Positions 18,875 through 27,621 of a DNA stretch of 64,000 nt are shown here, piece by piece (position 1 is the first letter of the stretch; each line of letters opens with the position of its first letter). Made by a program: the position numbers and the translations under genes. This DNA comes from Aquilonibacter sp963820185 (GTDB lineage Bacteria; Vulcanimicrobiota; Vulcanimicrobiia; Vulcanimicrobiales; Vulcanimicrobiaceae). The stretch spans positions 1 to 64,000 of the forward strand of contig CAWFYV010000006.1 of NCBI GenBank assembly GCA_963820185.1, in the 5' to 3' direction. The notes below the pieces were generated by a model. The model did no database searches. It was not told the DNA's origin and worked only from the letters and a program-made list of their open reading frames with translations.

Positions 18875-19168
18875 CTAGTGGTTACTGAGATCGAGATACA
18901 CCATCACCTGACCCTTGATCAGTGACAGCTTGACCGAATCGCCCGTCTTGACTTTGCCGAAGTCGACGGTGTCGCGCCCGGCGGCGAGCGTGGTCTCGGC
19001 ACCGTTGTCCATCGTAACTTGGATATGCTTGCCGTCGATGATCTTTTCGACTTTGACGGTGTAGGTGCCGTCGGGGATCAGCGAGGCGTCGATCATATTT
19101 GCAGCCATAGCGACCGCTGGGATCGCCAGGGCCGCCACGAGGCCGAGGAGGCTGAACTTCTTATACAC
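18875..19168 (-). CDS. Small exported protein
   Basis: 97 residues from a GTG at 19168 with GGGAG seven bases upstream. It has a Sec signal peptide (MYKKFSLLGLVAALAIPAVAMAA) and a mature domain rich in beta-type sequence (GTYTVKVEKIIDGKHIQVTM, GDSVKLSLIKGQVMVYLDL). The pattern suggests a small beta-barrel. No family is recognised. It follows the chemoreceptor gene on the same strand and could be co-transcribed with it. Confidence 0.7.
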   Translation of the reverse strand: MYKKFSLLGLVAALAIPAVAMAANMIDASLIPDGTYTVKVEKIIDGKHIQVTMDNGAETTLAAGRDTVDFGKVKTGDSVKLSLIKGQVMVYLDLSNH

Positions 19169-19193
19169 GGTTACTCCCGAGAGCGGTGCTAGC

Positions 19194-21308
19194 TTAAGAT
19201 GATAGCGCAAGTGCCCCTGGGTCTTCCAGGGCCGGACCACCCGGCTTTGAGCCATCTTCGAAGGCCATTTGGCCAGTCTGGAACTGGCCGACCATCTCAC
19301 GGAGCTCGTTGGCCTGGGTTTGCACATCATCCGCGCTGGTGGCCATTGTACCCACAGCCGTCGAATTCATTTCGCCGATGTCGCTCGAGGTCTCGATGCG
19401 TGTGCCCAGCGCCTTGATCGAGGTTTGCTGCTCGGTGGAGGAACGCGCCACCTGGGCCGTGCGGTTCTCGATCTCCGAGACGCTCTCGAGGATCTGATTC
19501 GAGGTAATCGCCTGCTCGCGCATCGTCGCCGCCGCTTCGTGCGTCATCGCGCCCATCTGTTCACTTGCCTTGGCAAGTTCTTCTGAGGCACGGGCCTGCT
19601 GCGTGGTGGCGATGCTGATCTCGCTGACCAATGTCGCGACCTCGGTGACGCGGGTGCTGATCGTTTCGATCATCGTCGTGACGTTGCGCGCCGACTCGGC
19701 GTTGTTTTGCACGAGATTATTCGCGCGCGCCGTGCGCTCGAGCACGGCCGACGTACGGCGCTGGATGTCGGCCACGAGCTGACCGATCTGCTTGGTCGAG
19801 CTTGCCGAGTTCTCGGCTAGCTTGCGCACTTCGTCGGCGACGACCGCGAAACCGCGGCCGTGTTCGCCGGCACGGGCCGCTTCGATCGCGGCGTTGAGTG
19901 CAAGCAGGTTGGTCTGATCGGCGATCTCTTCGATAAGGCCGAGAATCTCGCCAATCTGGCGCGAGGCGCCGTCGAGGCTCTGCATTTCGGTGACGACGTC
20001 GGCCACGGTGTCGCTGATCGAGCCCATGCCCTTGGAAAGCGCGAGCACTTCGTTGCGGCCTTCGCGTACCTGTTGATCGGTCACGTTCGATTCAGAACGC
20101 ACGCGATCGGCATTGCCGGCGACTTGGACGATCGATGCCGACATCTGTTGCGTGTTCGTGACCGCTTCTTCGACCACGGTCGCGAGATTGAGCAGGTTCT
20201 GGTCCATCTCCTGAATCGACGCTGCCATTTCGGCGACGGCGCTCGAGATATCGGAGACGCGGCGCGCAACGGCTTCGGCGTTATCGGCAACCGTGCCGGC
20301 GGAGCCGGCAAGATCGTTGGAGTATTGCAGCGCCTGCGAGAGCGCAGCGAGCTCCTCTTTCATGCGGCCGTCGACTTGCAGCGCGAGCTGGCTGCTCTCC
20401 TCCGAGCGTGTCTGCACGGTAAGCGACGCGTTCTGAATGCGGCGAATGATCGCACTGAAACGATCGGCGAACGCGTCGATCGCCTGGCCTAAGCGCCCGA
20501 GCAGATCGCGGCCTTGCCAGTTGATGCGCTCGGTGAGGTCGCCCTGACCCATCGCTTCGAACATTTGGACGCAGCGGCCGATGCTGCTCGTCATGATGCC
20601 GCGCAGCCAACCGTAGCTGGCCGCCACGATGATGATCGCGACGAGCAAACCGACGATCAGTGAAAGTAGCGCGTTATTGCGCGCGGCGAGCAGTTTGTTG
20701 TAGCGATCGCTCGCGAGCCCGTTGAGCGCGTTGAGCATCGCCTGGCCGTCGGCGCTTTGCTTTTCGTATGCCGCGCTCGATGGGCCGTTGATTTGTGTCA
20801 GCGCTTCCTTCATTTTGCCGCTTTGCAGCAGGCTCACGGCGGAGAGCGCTTGGAAGTCGTAGCCGCTGGCGCTCGAGCTAAACGTGTCTACCAGCGAACC
20901 AATCGATTTGGCAATCTCATCTTTGTTGCCCTGACAGGCCGACGTGGTCATGTCGGAGCCGCCGGCACTTGCGGTCTTGACCGGGCAGAAGATGTCGACC
21001 ATCTTGCGCGAGTCATCGGGGAACTGCTTGACCAGGGTCTTGGCGAGGTCGAGTTGTTTCGCGGCGGCGGCCGGGTCGCTCGAGGTCGCGGCTTCGAGCG
21101 TGGCTGCGCGCAAACTGTCGGCGTCGTTTGCAACCTTCGCGTACGCGAGTTGTCCGGCGATTACGCGATCGTTGAGAACCTGGGCTTGAGACGAGACTCC
21201 GTTGAGGGCCCAGAGCATCACTGGGACCATGAGCAACATGACAAGGATCACGAGGCCAAAGGCCATCATGAGCCCGCGTTCTAAACTTGTGCGGCGCTTT
21301 TCCATCAT
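19194..21308 (-). CDS. Methyl-accepting chemotaxis protein
   Basis: A 704-residue transmembrane receptor. TM1 is near residues 12-34 (GLMMAFGLVILVMLLMVPVM), a periplasmic sensor of about 180 residues contains two Cys (FCPVKTA, SACQGNK), and TM2 is near 215-237. A HAMP domain follows, then a long coiled coil with the MCP hairpin tip (LGLIEEIADQTNLLALNAAIEAARAGE-type sequence, FAVVADEVRKLAE). It would signal through CheA to motility, or to pili given the pilus cluster 5 kb away. No che genes are in the window. The ligand is unknown. Confidence 0.95.
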   Translation of the reverse strand: MMEKRRTSLERGLMMAFGLVILVMLLMVPVMLWALNGVSSQAQVLNDRVIAGQLAYAKVANDADSLRAATLEAATSSDPAAAAKQLDLAKTLVKQFPDDSRKMVDIFCPVKTASAGGSDMTTSACQGNKDEIAKSIGSLVDTFSSSASGYDFQALSAVSLLQSGKMKEALTQINGPSSAAYEKQSADGQAMLNALNGLASDRYNKLLAARNNALLSLIVGLLVAIIIVAASYGWLRGIMTSSIGRCVQMFEAMGQGDLTERINWQGRDLLGRLGQAIDAFADRFSAIIRRIQNASLTVQTRSEESSQLALQVDGRMKEELAALSQALQYSNDLAGSAGTVADNAEAVARRVSDISSAVAEMAASIQEMDQNLLNLATVVEEAVTNTQQMSASIVQVAGNADRVRSESNVTDQQVREGRNEVLALSKGMGSISDTVADVVTEMQSLDGASRQIGEILGLIEEIADQTNLLALNAAIEAARAGEHGRGFAVVADEVRKLAENSASSTKQIGQLVADIQRRTSAVLERTARANNLVQNNAESARNVTTMIETISTRVTEVATLVSEISIATTQQARASEELAKASEQMGAMTHEAAATMREQAITSNQILESVSEIENRTAQVARSSTEQQTSIKALGTRIETSSDIGEMNSTAVGTMATSADDVQTQANELREMVGQFQTGQMAFEDGSKPGGPALEDPGALALSS

Positions 21309-21502
21309 TAGCTACATCGGCTTACGGCTGGTGGGTATTTACGCCCTTCTTAAGGTTCACGTTATCCGCAGCCTGTTCGCACGCTTTTCGCAGCCCGTCC
21401 CCACCCTGTCCTCAAGGAGTCCGGCGATGCTGCGCCAAGCCCTCACGATTCCCGGTTTCGGGCACCAGGAATAGTAGGGATTGCCGGGCCCCGGCCCAAT
21501 AT

Positions 21503-22726
21503 ATGGTGGTTATGAAGCACGAGACCGTCTGCGGGCTCGATATCGGGACGACCAAAACCTGCGCGGTCGTCGCCGTCGAAGGCCCCAACGGCTTGGAGAT
21601 CGTGGGCGTGGGTGAGGCGCCTTCGCTCGGCATGCGTAAGGGCGTCGTTGTCGACCTCGAGGAGACCATCAAGTCTATCGAGGCCGCGACCGAACGCGCC
21701 GAACGGATGGCCGGCGTGCATATCGCCGACGTCTACGTCGGCATCACCGGCGAACACATTCGCAGCACGAACAATCGCGCGGTTGTCGCAACGACGAGCG
21801 ACGATCGCGAAGTATCACTCGCGGATGTGCGCCGCGTGATCGACGCGAGCAAGATTATCAACATCCCGACCGACCGGCAGATCATTCACGCGTTGCCGCG
21901 CTATTTCACGGTCGACGGACAAGACGGCGTGGAAGATCCGGTCGGCATGGCCGGAGGGCGCCTAGAAGTTGACACACATATTATTACGGGTGGCTCTACC
22001 TTTATAACGAACGTGTTGAAGTGCGTGCACCGTGCCGGATTAGAGGCAGCGGGCTTGGTCTTCGAGCCGCTCGCGAGCTCGGCCGCAACGTTGCTTCCTG
22101 AAGAGAAGCAAGTTGGGGTGGTGCTGCTCGATATCGGCGGCGGTACGACCGACATCGCCGTGTACTCACTCGGCAGTGCAATCTTCACCTCGACGGTTCC
22201 GGTTGGCGGCAACATTCTCACAAGCGACGTCTCGCTCGGGCTGAAGACCTCGCTTGCGCAAGCCGAAGAGGTGAAGAAGCAATACGGCGCGGGCATTGCT
22301 GAAGATGGCGAGCAAACGTTTAGCGTGCACGGCCTCGACGGCCGCACGAACAAAGAATTCACCACGCAGCAGTTGCGTGCAATCGTCGTGCCGCGCGTGC
22401 TCGAAACGTTGCGCATGGCCAAGCAAAAGATTATCGAGAACGTGCCGCGCGATCTCGTGCTCGGCGAAGTCGTGATCACCGGTGGCGGTGCGCTGCTGCC
22501 CGGTCTCGTGCCGATCGCCGAAGATGTGTTCGGCTTGCCGACGCGCGTGGGTTCACCCACGACGCTCAGCGGCTTGACCGATTCAATGACACAACCGCAA
22601 TACGCAACCGCGATCGGCCTCGTGCTCTTCGGTGCGAACGGTGAATCCGAAGAGAGTAACGGGGTGCGCCGCGGTGGATCGATGCTCACCAAAGTCCGAC
22701 AGTGGTTCTCGGATCTTTGGAATTGA
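21503..22726 (+). CDS. ftsA: Cell division protein FtsA
   Basis: An actin-like ATPase of about 408 residues that anchors FtsZ to the membrane. Motifs: phosphate-1 CGLDIGTTKTCAVV at the N-terminus, the 1C domain, phosphate-2 VVLLDIGGGTTDIAVY, adenosine motif EVVITGGGALLPGL, and a C-terminal amphipathic tail (MLTKVRQWFSDLWN) for membrane binding. Start is ATG 21503 or ATG 21512; the conserved sequence begins a few codons later. ftsZ follows directly. The long open frame upstream to 21287 has no conserved sequence. Confidence 0.96.
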   Translation: MVVMKHETVCGLDIGTTKTCAVVAVEGPNGLEIVGVGEAPSLGMRKGVVVDLEETIKSIEAATERAERMAGVHIADVYVGITGEHIRSTNNRAVVATTSDDREVSLADVRRVIDASKIINIPTDRQIIHALPRYFTVDGQDGVEDPVGMAGGRLEVDTHIITGGSTFITNVLKCVHRAGLEAAGLVFEPLASSAATLLPEEKQVGVVLLDIGGGTTDIAVYSLGSAIFTSTVPVGGNILTSDVSLGLKTSLAQAEEVKKQYGAGIAEDGEQTFSVHGLDGRTNKEFTTQQLRAIVVPRVLETLRMAKQKIIENVPRDLVLGEVVITGGGALLPGLVPIAEDVFGLPTRVGSPTTLSGLTDSMTQPQYATAIGLVLFGANGESEESNGVRRGGSMLTKVRQWFSDLWN

Positions 22727-22781
22727 CGTGACCCCGAAAAAGAAACCACAACAACTCACGTTCATCGAGGAGCAAGCTCAG

Positions 22782-23852
22782 ATGGCAGATGCACGGCGCT
22801 TTCAACCCGAACATGCCGCGTCGATCAAAGTGATCGGCGTCGGTGGCGGCGGCTGCAATGCCGTCAACCGTATGATCGAAGCCGGTCTGACCGGCGTGGA
22901 GTTCTATGCGGTGAACTCCGACGTACAAGCGCTGCGCAACTCGCGAACCGAGAACACGGTACACATCGGCGGCGGCGAGACGCGCGGGCTTGGCGCCGGC
23001 GCGAATCCGACGCTGGGACGCGAAGCCGCGGAAGCCTCGCGCGAAGATCTTGCGATGATCCTCGATGGCTCGGATCTCGTGTTCATCACCGCCGGCATGG
23101 GCGGCGGTACCGGCAGCGGCGCCGCACCGATCATCGCCGAACTCGCGCGCGACTCCGGTGCGTTGACGATTGCGGTCGTGACCAAGCCGTTCGCATTCGA
23201 AGGCCGCAAGCGCATGCAAACCGCGGAACACGCGATCGCCGAGCTTGAATCCAAGGTCGACACGCTGATCACGATTCCGAACGAACGCATTTTGCAAGTG
23301 ATCGAGAAGAAGACGCCGCTGAACGAAGCCTTCTCGTTTGCCGACGACGTGCTGCGCCAAGGCATTCAAGGCATCAGCGATCTGATCACCCAGCCGGGGT
23401 TGATCAATCTCGACTTCGCTGACGTCAAGACGGTGATGAGCGATGCGGGCTCGGCGATGATGGGCATCGGCGAAGGCACGGGCGAACATCGCGCGGCCGA
23501 TGCTGCGCAAAAGGCGATCGCCTCGCCACTGCTCGAGACGACGATCGAAGGCGCGCGCGGGGTGATCTTCAATATCACCGGCGGCCCCGACATGGCGATG
23601 TATGAAGTCAACGAAGCGGCCGAAATGATCAGCCGTTCGGTGGATTCGGATGCGCAGATCATCTTCGGTGCATCGATCGATCCGATGATGGCCGGGAAAG
23701 TACGCGTGACGGTACTGGCTGCGGGCTTCGGTGCGCCGCGCGGGTATCGTCCGTCGGTCGGTCATGCATTTGAAACCGGCAAACTCGACACCGTGACGCC
23801 GGTGAACATGGACGACATCGAAGTGCCGGCCTTCCTGCGGTATCGCGGCTAG
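22782..23852 (+). CDS. ftsZ: Cell division protein FtsZ
   Basis: A tubulin-like GTPase of about 356 residues forming the division ring. It shows IKVIGVGGGGCNAVNRM at the N-terminus, the tubulin signature GGGTGSGAAP near residue 106 and the T7-loop NLDFADVKTVM near 208. The C-terminal conserved peptide is MDDIEVPAFLRYRG (form xIPxFLRR). The spacer between core and tail is very short. ATG 22782 has GAGGAG about 11 bases upstream; an in-frame GTG at 22728 just after ftsA would add 18 residues. Confidence 0.97.
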   Translation: MADARRFQPEHAASIKVIGVGGGGCNAVNRMIEAGLTGVEFYAVNSDVQALRNSRTENTVHIGGGETRGLGAGANPTLGREAAEASREDLAMILDGSDLVFITAGMGGGTGSGAAPIIAELARDSGALTIAVVTKPFAFEGRKRMQTAEHAIAELESKVDTLITIPNERILQVIEKKTPLNEAFSFADDVLRQGIQGISDLITQPGLINLDFADVKTVMSDAGSAMMGIGEGTGEHRAADAAQKAIASPLLETTIEGARGVIFNITGGPDMAMYEVNEAAEMISRSVDSDAQIIFGASIDPMMAGKVRVTVLAAGFGAPRGYRPSVGHAFETGKLDTVTPVNMDDIEVPAFLRYRG

Positions 23853-23864
23853 AACAGAACCGTC

Positions 23865-25828
23865 ATGGACGACCAGGGCTTTGCCGCCCGGGTGCTGGCC
23901 GACTCGGTCAGCCCCGCGGGTATCCGTTTAACGACGCTCGAGGTGCGCTTTCCGCGCTTTATCCTGAGCGAATTTAACACGCACAGAATGTTTTGCTTGA
24001 CGGGGAGGTCGAGCTCTACTTCGACATGCCGAGCTACGAGAAGAATGGCGGCACGAGGCGGTTCACGATGACGCTGCGTGAGTTTCACGACAAGTGGCAC
24101 AATGGCGCAGCGCCGCGGCAAGAACCGCTCGCGGACGATCACTGCTCGAAAGGCTTTGCTTGAGCGCGACGTACTCGGCGCGGGAACTCGCCCCGCTGCT
24201 TGGTCTTCGCCGGTTACACAGCGTGTCGATCTGCTCACCCGGCGCGCGAACATTCCTCGTGCCGCTATAAAGTGGTCAACCGTATCGCGTGCGAGCCCTC
24301 GACTGTCGCCCACTGGCTGTACGATCCCGCACGAAATCAGAACCGACAGCCGATGCGCGAACGCCTTGCAGCCATGAACCTGCGTTCCTGTGACGAGAGT
24401 GACAGGCGAGATCTACCACACGCACGTCAAAGACGTGTGCTATTCTGGGCGCAAAGACGTCTATACGCGTCGTCCTGGAAGACGGCCGTGAAATTCTCAC
24501 GACCAAGAACCATCAATTCTTAACGCGGGATGGTTGGCTGCGGTCTAGAGGACGCCGTTGGTCTCGAAGCTCGCGAAGGGCAATCTCGCGACATGGGCGA
24601 GGACGGCCGAGTTCGCGATGAACGGCATCGACGCGTATCGCGATCCGGAGTGGCTACGCGCTCGACGATCCGAGGGCTATTCAGCTAAGGCAATCGCGGA
24701 CCTGACTGGCGTAACACTCGATCAAATTAAAAACCAGCTTCCGAAACATAAGATCGCGTTCTCGAATCTGGATCTGGTCTGGAAGCGTTCGCTCAATATG
24801 CGCAGCAGCCCTGGAACAAGGGGCGACGTTACTGCAACATCCTCACTCGTGGGAGACGCGGGACGGCGCGCGTGCGGCGCGGTCGAGGATCATCTGTGGC
24901 GCGGTGGCATCAGAAGTCCATCAACGTAACATCGAGTCGTGCTGCTCGAATTTATCGGAGCAGGCGGGGCGTTCGAAAGCTTCTGGGGGCATGTGGGCGG
25001 GATGCGGTTGCGAAAGCCGTTCGTCTCGAAGAAGAAGCGTGCGAGGGTGCGTCATTTTGTGAAGCTTGAGCGGATCGAGTATGTCGGCGAGCGGGAGACT
25101 TATGATATCGAGGTCGATGGCCCGTACCACAACTTTGTCGCCAATGGATTCGTAGTCCACAATTCGCGAACAGCGCGAGTGCGCGCCATGCCGACCAAGA
25201 AAATGATCGAGCGCGCGCTCGATAATCCGGCGATGCCGGTTGAGTGGGGCGTGAACAAGGCCGGCATGTCGGCCAGCGAGATTCTTACCGAGGAGCAAGC
25301 CGAACTCGCAAAAGAAGAGTGGCTCCGCGCGCGCGACAGCGCCGTGCAGCACGTGCGCGCCCTGCAAGAATTCAACGTGCATAAGCAAGTAATCAATCGC
25401 ATTCTCGAGCCGTACATGTGGCATACCGTGATCGTCACTGCAACGGAATGGGAGAATTTTTTCAGCCTGCGGCTGGCAGAAAATGCGCAGCCGGAGTTTC
25501 GAGTTGCCGCGCGCCTGATGTTCGATGTAAAGGGGCTCTCGGACCCGACCCCGTCGGGCTCGGCGAGTGGCATTTGCCGCTCGTGCAGGACGACGAACGA
25601 ACGTTACCAATCGACGCGTTGAAGAAGGTCAGCGCCGCACGGTGTGCGCGCGTCTCATACCTCACGCACGACGGCAAACGCGACATCGAAAAGGACATCG
25701 AGCTGTGCGACCGGCTCTGGAGCGATCGCCATATGAGCCCGTTCGAACACGTTGCAACGCCGGCGAGGATCGACAAGTTTCACGCCAACTTCCGCGGCTG
25801 GGTGCAAATGCGCAAGGAACTTAACTAG
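23865..25828 (+). pseudogene. thyX: Flavin-dependent thymidylate synthase ThyX, intein-containing, multiply frameshifted
   Basis: The N-extein (43 residues, SPAGIRLTTLEVRFPRFI, ending FNTHRMF) and C-extein (from SRTARVRAMP through LHKQ-type NVHKQVINRILEP, TATEWENFF, KVSAARCARVSYLTHDG, MSPFEHVA, NFRGWVQMRKEL) match the longer ThyX family. ThyX makes dTMP from dUMP using FAD, NADPH and methylene-tetrahydrofolate. The exteins are interrupted exactly after THRMF by a 1170-base intein. I count about seven frame changes inside the intein and one in the C-extein near 25535. Each frame keeps conserved sequence, so decay is very recent or the assembly is poor here. It lies 12 bases after ftsZ. No other thymidylate synthase is in the window. 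Confidence 0.85.
23994..25163 (+). other. Intein in ThyX with HNH-type endonuclease features
   Basis: The splicing ends are intact: Cys1 (CLTGE) directly after extein Phe, block B as LTTKNHQFLTRDGW near 24490-24530, and block F/G as YDIEVDGPYHNFVANGFVVHN followed by extein Ser+1. The middle carries a helix-turn-helix-like stretch (YRDPEWLRARRSEGYSAKAI, LTGVTLDQIKNQLPKHKI), then PWNKGRRY near 24807 and LWRGGI, as seen in HNH homing endonuclease inteins. The full HNH core cannot be read because of indels near 24800-25050. Total length is a multiple of three, so extein frames match, although internal frames change near 24004, 24398, 24465, 24548, 24590 and 24800. Confidence 0.8.
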
Positions 25829-25839
25829 CTACACAATGA

Positions 25840-25869
25840 ACGAGGCGCCGCATTGCTGCGACGCCTCGT
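25840..25869 (+). terminator. Hairpin downstream of thyX
   Basis: An 8-bp stem ACGAGGCG/CGCCTCGT encloses a further CGCA/TGCG stem with a TTGC loop, separated by a 1x1 mismatch. It starts 11 bases after the thyX stop. There is no T-run, so it may act as a processing or termination signal. Confidence 0.5.
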
Positions 25870-25963
25870 GCATTTCGATGTGCGTTCGGCAGAATGATAC
25901 CCTACCCCGACCGTAGCACATCGGCAGCGCGTTCGGCAACGCTCTGGGTGGAAGCGTTGCTGC

Positions 25964-26011
25964 TGGAGCGCCCGGGAATCGAACCCGGAGCCGGTCAGGT
26001 ATCAGTCTGAC
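25964..26011 (-). other. tRNA-like 3' half (anticodon-like and T arms)
   Basis: On the minus strand there is a stem-loop GTCAG/CTGAC with an 8-base loop containing CTGATAC, then a 5-base variable region, a perfect T arm (CCGGG TTCGATT CCCGG) and GCGCTCCA, like the 3' half of a tRNA with a GAT-type anticodon. I cannot find a matching 5' acceptor (GGAGCGC) or a normal D arm upstream, and CCA is not encoded. It may be a damaged tRNA-Ile, an attachment-site remnant or the tail of another structured RNA. Confidence 0.35.
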
Positions 26012-26134
26012 GATCGACATAGCGAAACGCGCCAGCCGCGTCCGCCCCGTACTTAGCGCGGCTTTCCGCCGGTCGCGCAAAGTACCCAGGCATAAGTTCT
26101 TCCGGACATTAAGGGCCACGAAGTTTCCGCCATG
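26012..26134. other. Intergenic region with a long imperfect hairpin (26049-26085)
   Basis: No gene is supported here. GTACTT/AAGTAC plus GCGCG-type inner pairing and a GGC-GGAAA-GCC tip (minus-strand reading) make one long hairpin at 26049-26085, which precedes the tRNA-like half in minus-strand orientation. It may be part of the same RNA. The remainder shows nothing recognisable. Confidence 0.4.
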
Positions 26135-26163
26135 TTGAAAAGTTGTTACCAATATGGGATAAC
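26135..26163 (+). promoter_or_regulatory. Candidate promoter of the type IV pilus cluster
   Basis: TTGAAA, a 17-base spacer and GATAAC resemble a sigma-70 promoter 67 bases upstream of the pilB GTG. The match is moderate (five of six and four of six). A second regulator is possible because a sigma factor is encoded in the cluster. Confidence 0.4.
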
Positions 26164-26229
26164 GGAAGTCCGGAGCGTCGGTTGCCAGGCACCGGCATAA
26201 TAAATTAGCCCTCACTTGAGGTAACGGGT

Positions 26230-27621
26230 GTGGCTCTCTTCGCTGAGCCTCGAGCATCTCTGCTCGAGGGCGATTTGCCCCACAGCACGCCGGAAGCACT
26301 GGCGCTCATCCCCCACGCGACCGCGGTCCGCTACGCAGTGCTGGCCACGCGCATCGACGACAACGAGTTACACGTAGTCGTTGCTGCGCCGGCCGACGAA
26401 TCAACGATCGACCGCATTCAAGGACTGACGGGACTTCGCATCGTGGCTGCCGAGGCGCCCCGCGATCTGATTCGCAATCGCATTGCAGCGTACTACGCCA
26501 GCGACGAGCAGAACGCCGACGGCGGCGACGATCCGCCAGCGATTCGCGCGGTCGACCGCCTACACGAGAACGCAGTTCGACTCAAGGCCTCCGATATTCA
26601 CTTGGAGCCGACGCGATCCGGCGGCCGCGTGCGGCTGCGTGTCGACGGCATTTTGCGCGAGAGCGACCAGTTTCCACACGAACTTTTTCACCCGATGGTT
26701 TCGCGGGTAAAATTGCTCGCCGCTATGGACATCGCTGAGCGGCGATTGCCCCAAGACGGGCGGTACATGCTTGAGCGTTGCGGGCGAACGCTCGACGCGC
26801 GAGTTTCATCGATGCCGACGATCAGCGGCGAGAAACTCGTGATTCGCCTGCTCGACATGCAGGCAGAGATTCCAAGTCTCGCCTCTCTCGGCATGACGCC
26901 GTGGGTCCTCGAGCGTTACCACCGCATCGTCCACGCTGCCCACGGCTTCATCGTTGTCTGCGGGCCAACTGGGAGCGGCAAAACAACGACGCTCTATGCA
27001 TCGCTGGCCGCGCGAAACGTAGACAGCGAGCACCTTTGCACGGTTGAAGATCCGGTCGAAGTGCAAATGGCCGGCGTCGCCCAGGTGCAGGTCAATCCGC
27101 GCGCCGGTTTGACTTTCGCCTCCGCCTTGCGCGCGTTTCTACGTCAAGATCCCAACGTTATCATGCTCGGAGAGATGCGTGATCCCGAATCGGCCAGTGT
27201 GGCGATGTCGGCCGCACTCTCCGGCCAACTCGTGATGACCACGCTGCACGCGAGCGACGCGCCGCGCGCGATCGAGCGCCTGGTAGAGTTTGGTCTCGAT
27301 CGGCACACGCTTGCGGCCGGCCTCTCGGCGGTCGTTTCGCAACGCCTCGTACGGCGCCTTTGCAGGTCTTGCCGCGCGGCCGGTTGCACGCGATGTGCCG
27401 GCGTGGGATATCGCGGTCGGGTTGCGATCTTCGAAGTCTTGCCAATGACGAGTGCAGTACGCTCGGCGGTCGCGCGCGGTGAGACTGCGCTAGATCTCGC
27501 TGAAATCGCAGCGCGCGCAGGTTACGTGCCGATGTTGACCGAGGGCTTGCAGCTTGTCGCACGGGGTGAGACCAGTCGCGCAGAGCTCGAGCGCGTGCTT
27601 GGATCGGGCGACGCAGGATGA
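26230..27621 (+). CDS. pilB: Type IV pilus assembly ATPase PilB (GspE family)
   Basis: A 463-residue secretion ATPase that powers pilus extension. Walker A GPTGSGKTT lies near residue 244, with the Asp box (TVEDPVE), Walker B (VIMLGEMRD) and His box (TTLHASDA) following. The N-terminal domain is shorter than in most PilB proteins (about 570 residues). The Zn-binding Cys motif is compressed: CRSCRAAGCTRC has only four residues between the two Cys pairs. The start is GTG 26230. It overlaps pilT by four bases and opens the pilus cluster. Confidence 0.9.
   Translation: MALFAEPRASLLEGDLPHSTPEALALIPHATAVRYAVLATRIDDNELHVVVAAPADESTIDRIQGLTGLRIVAAEAPRDLIRNRIAAYYASDEQNADGGDDPPAIRAVDRLHENAVRLKASDIHLEPTRSGGRVRLRVDGILRESDQFPHELFHPMVSRVKLLAAMDIAERRLPQDGRYMLERCGRTLDARVSSMPTISGEKLVIRLLDMQAEIPSLASLGMTPWVLERYHRIVHAAHGFIVVCGPTGSGKTTTLYASLAARNVDSEHLCTVEDPVEVQMAGVAQVQVNPRAGLTFASALRAFLRQDPNVIMLGEMRDPESASVAMSAALSGQLVMTTLHASDAPRAIERLVEFGLDRHTLAAGLSAVVSQRLVRRLCRSCRAAGCTRCAGVGYRGRVAIFEVLPMTSAVRSAVARGETALDLAEIAARAGYVPMLTEGLQLVARGETSRAELERVLGSGDAG

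Noticed and set aside
25960..26229. tmRNA or a complete tRNA on the minus strand
   Set aside because: No 5' acceptor strand, no D arm and no recognisable tag reading frame could be found; only the 3' half is supported.
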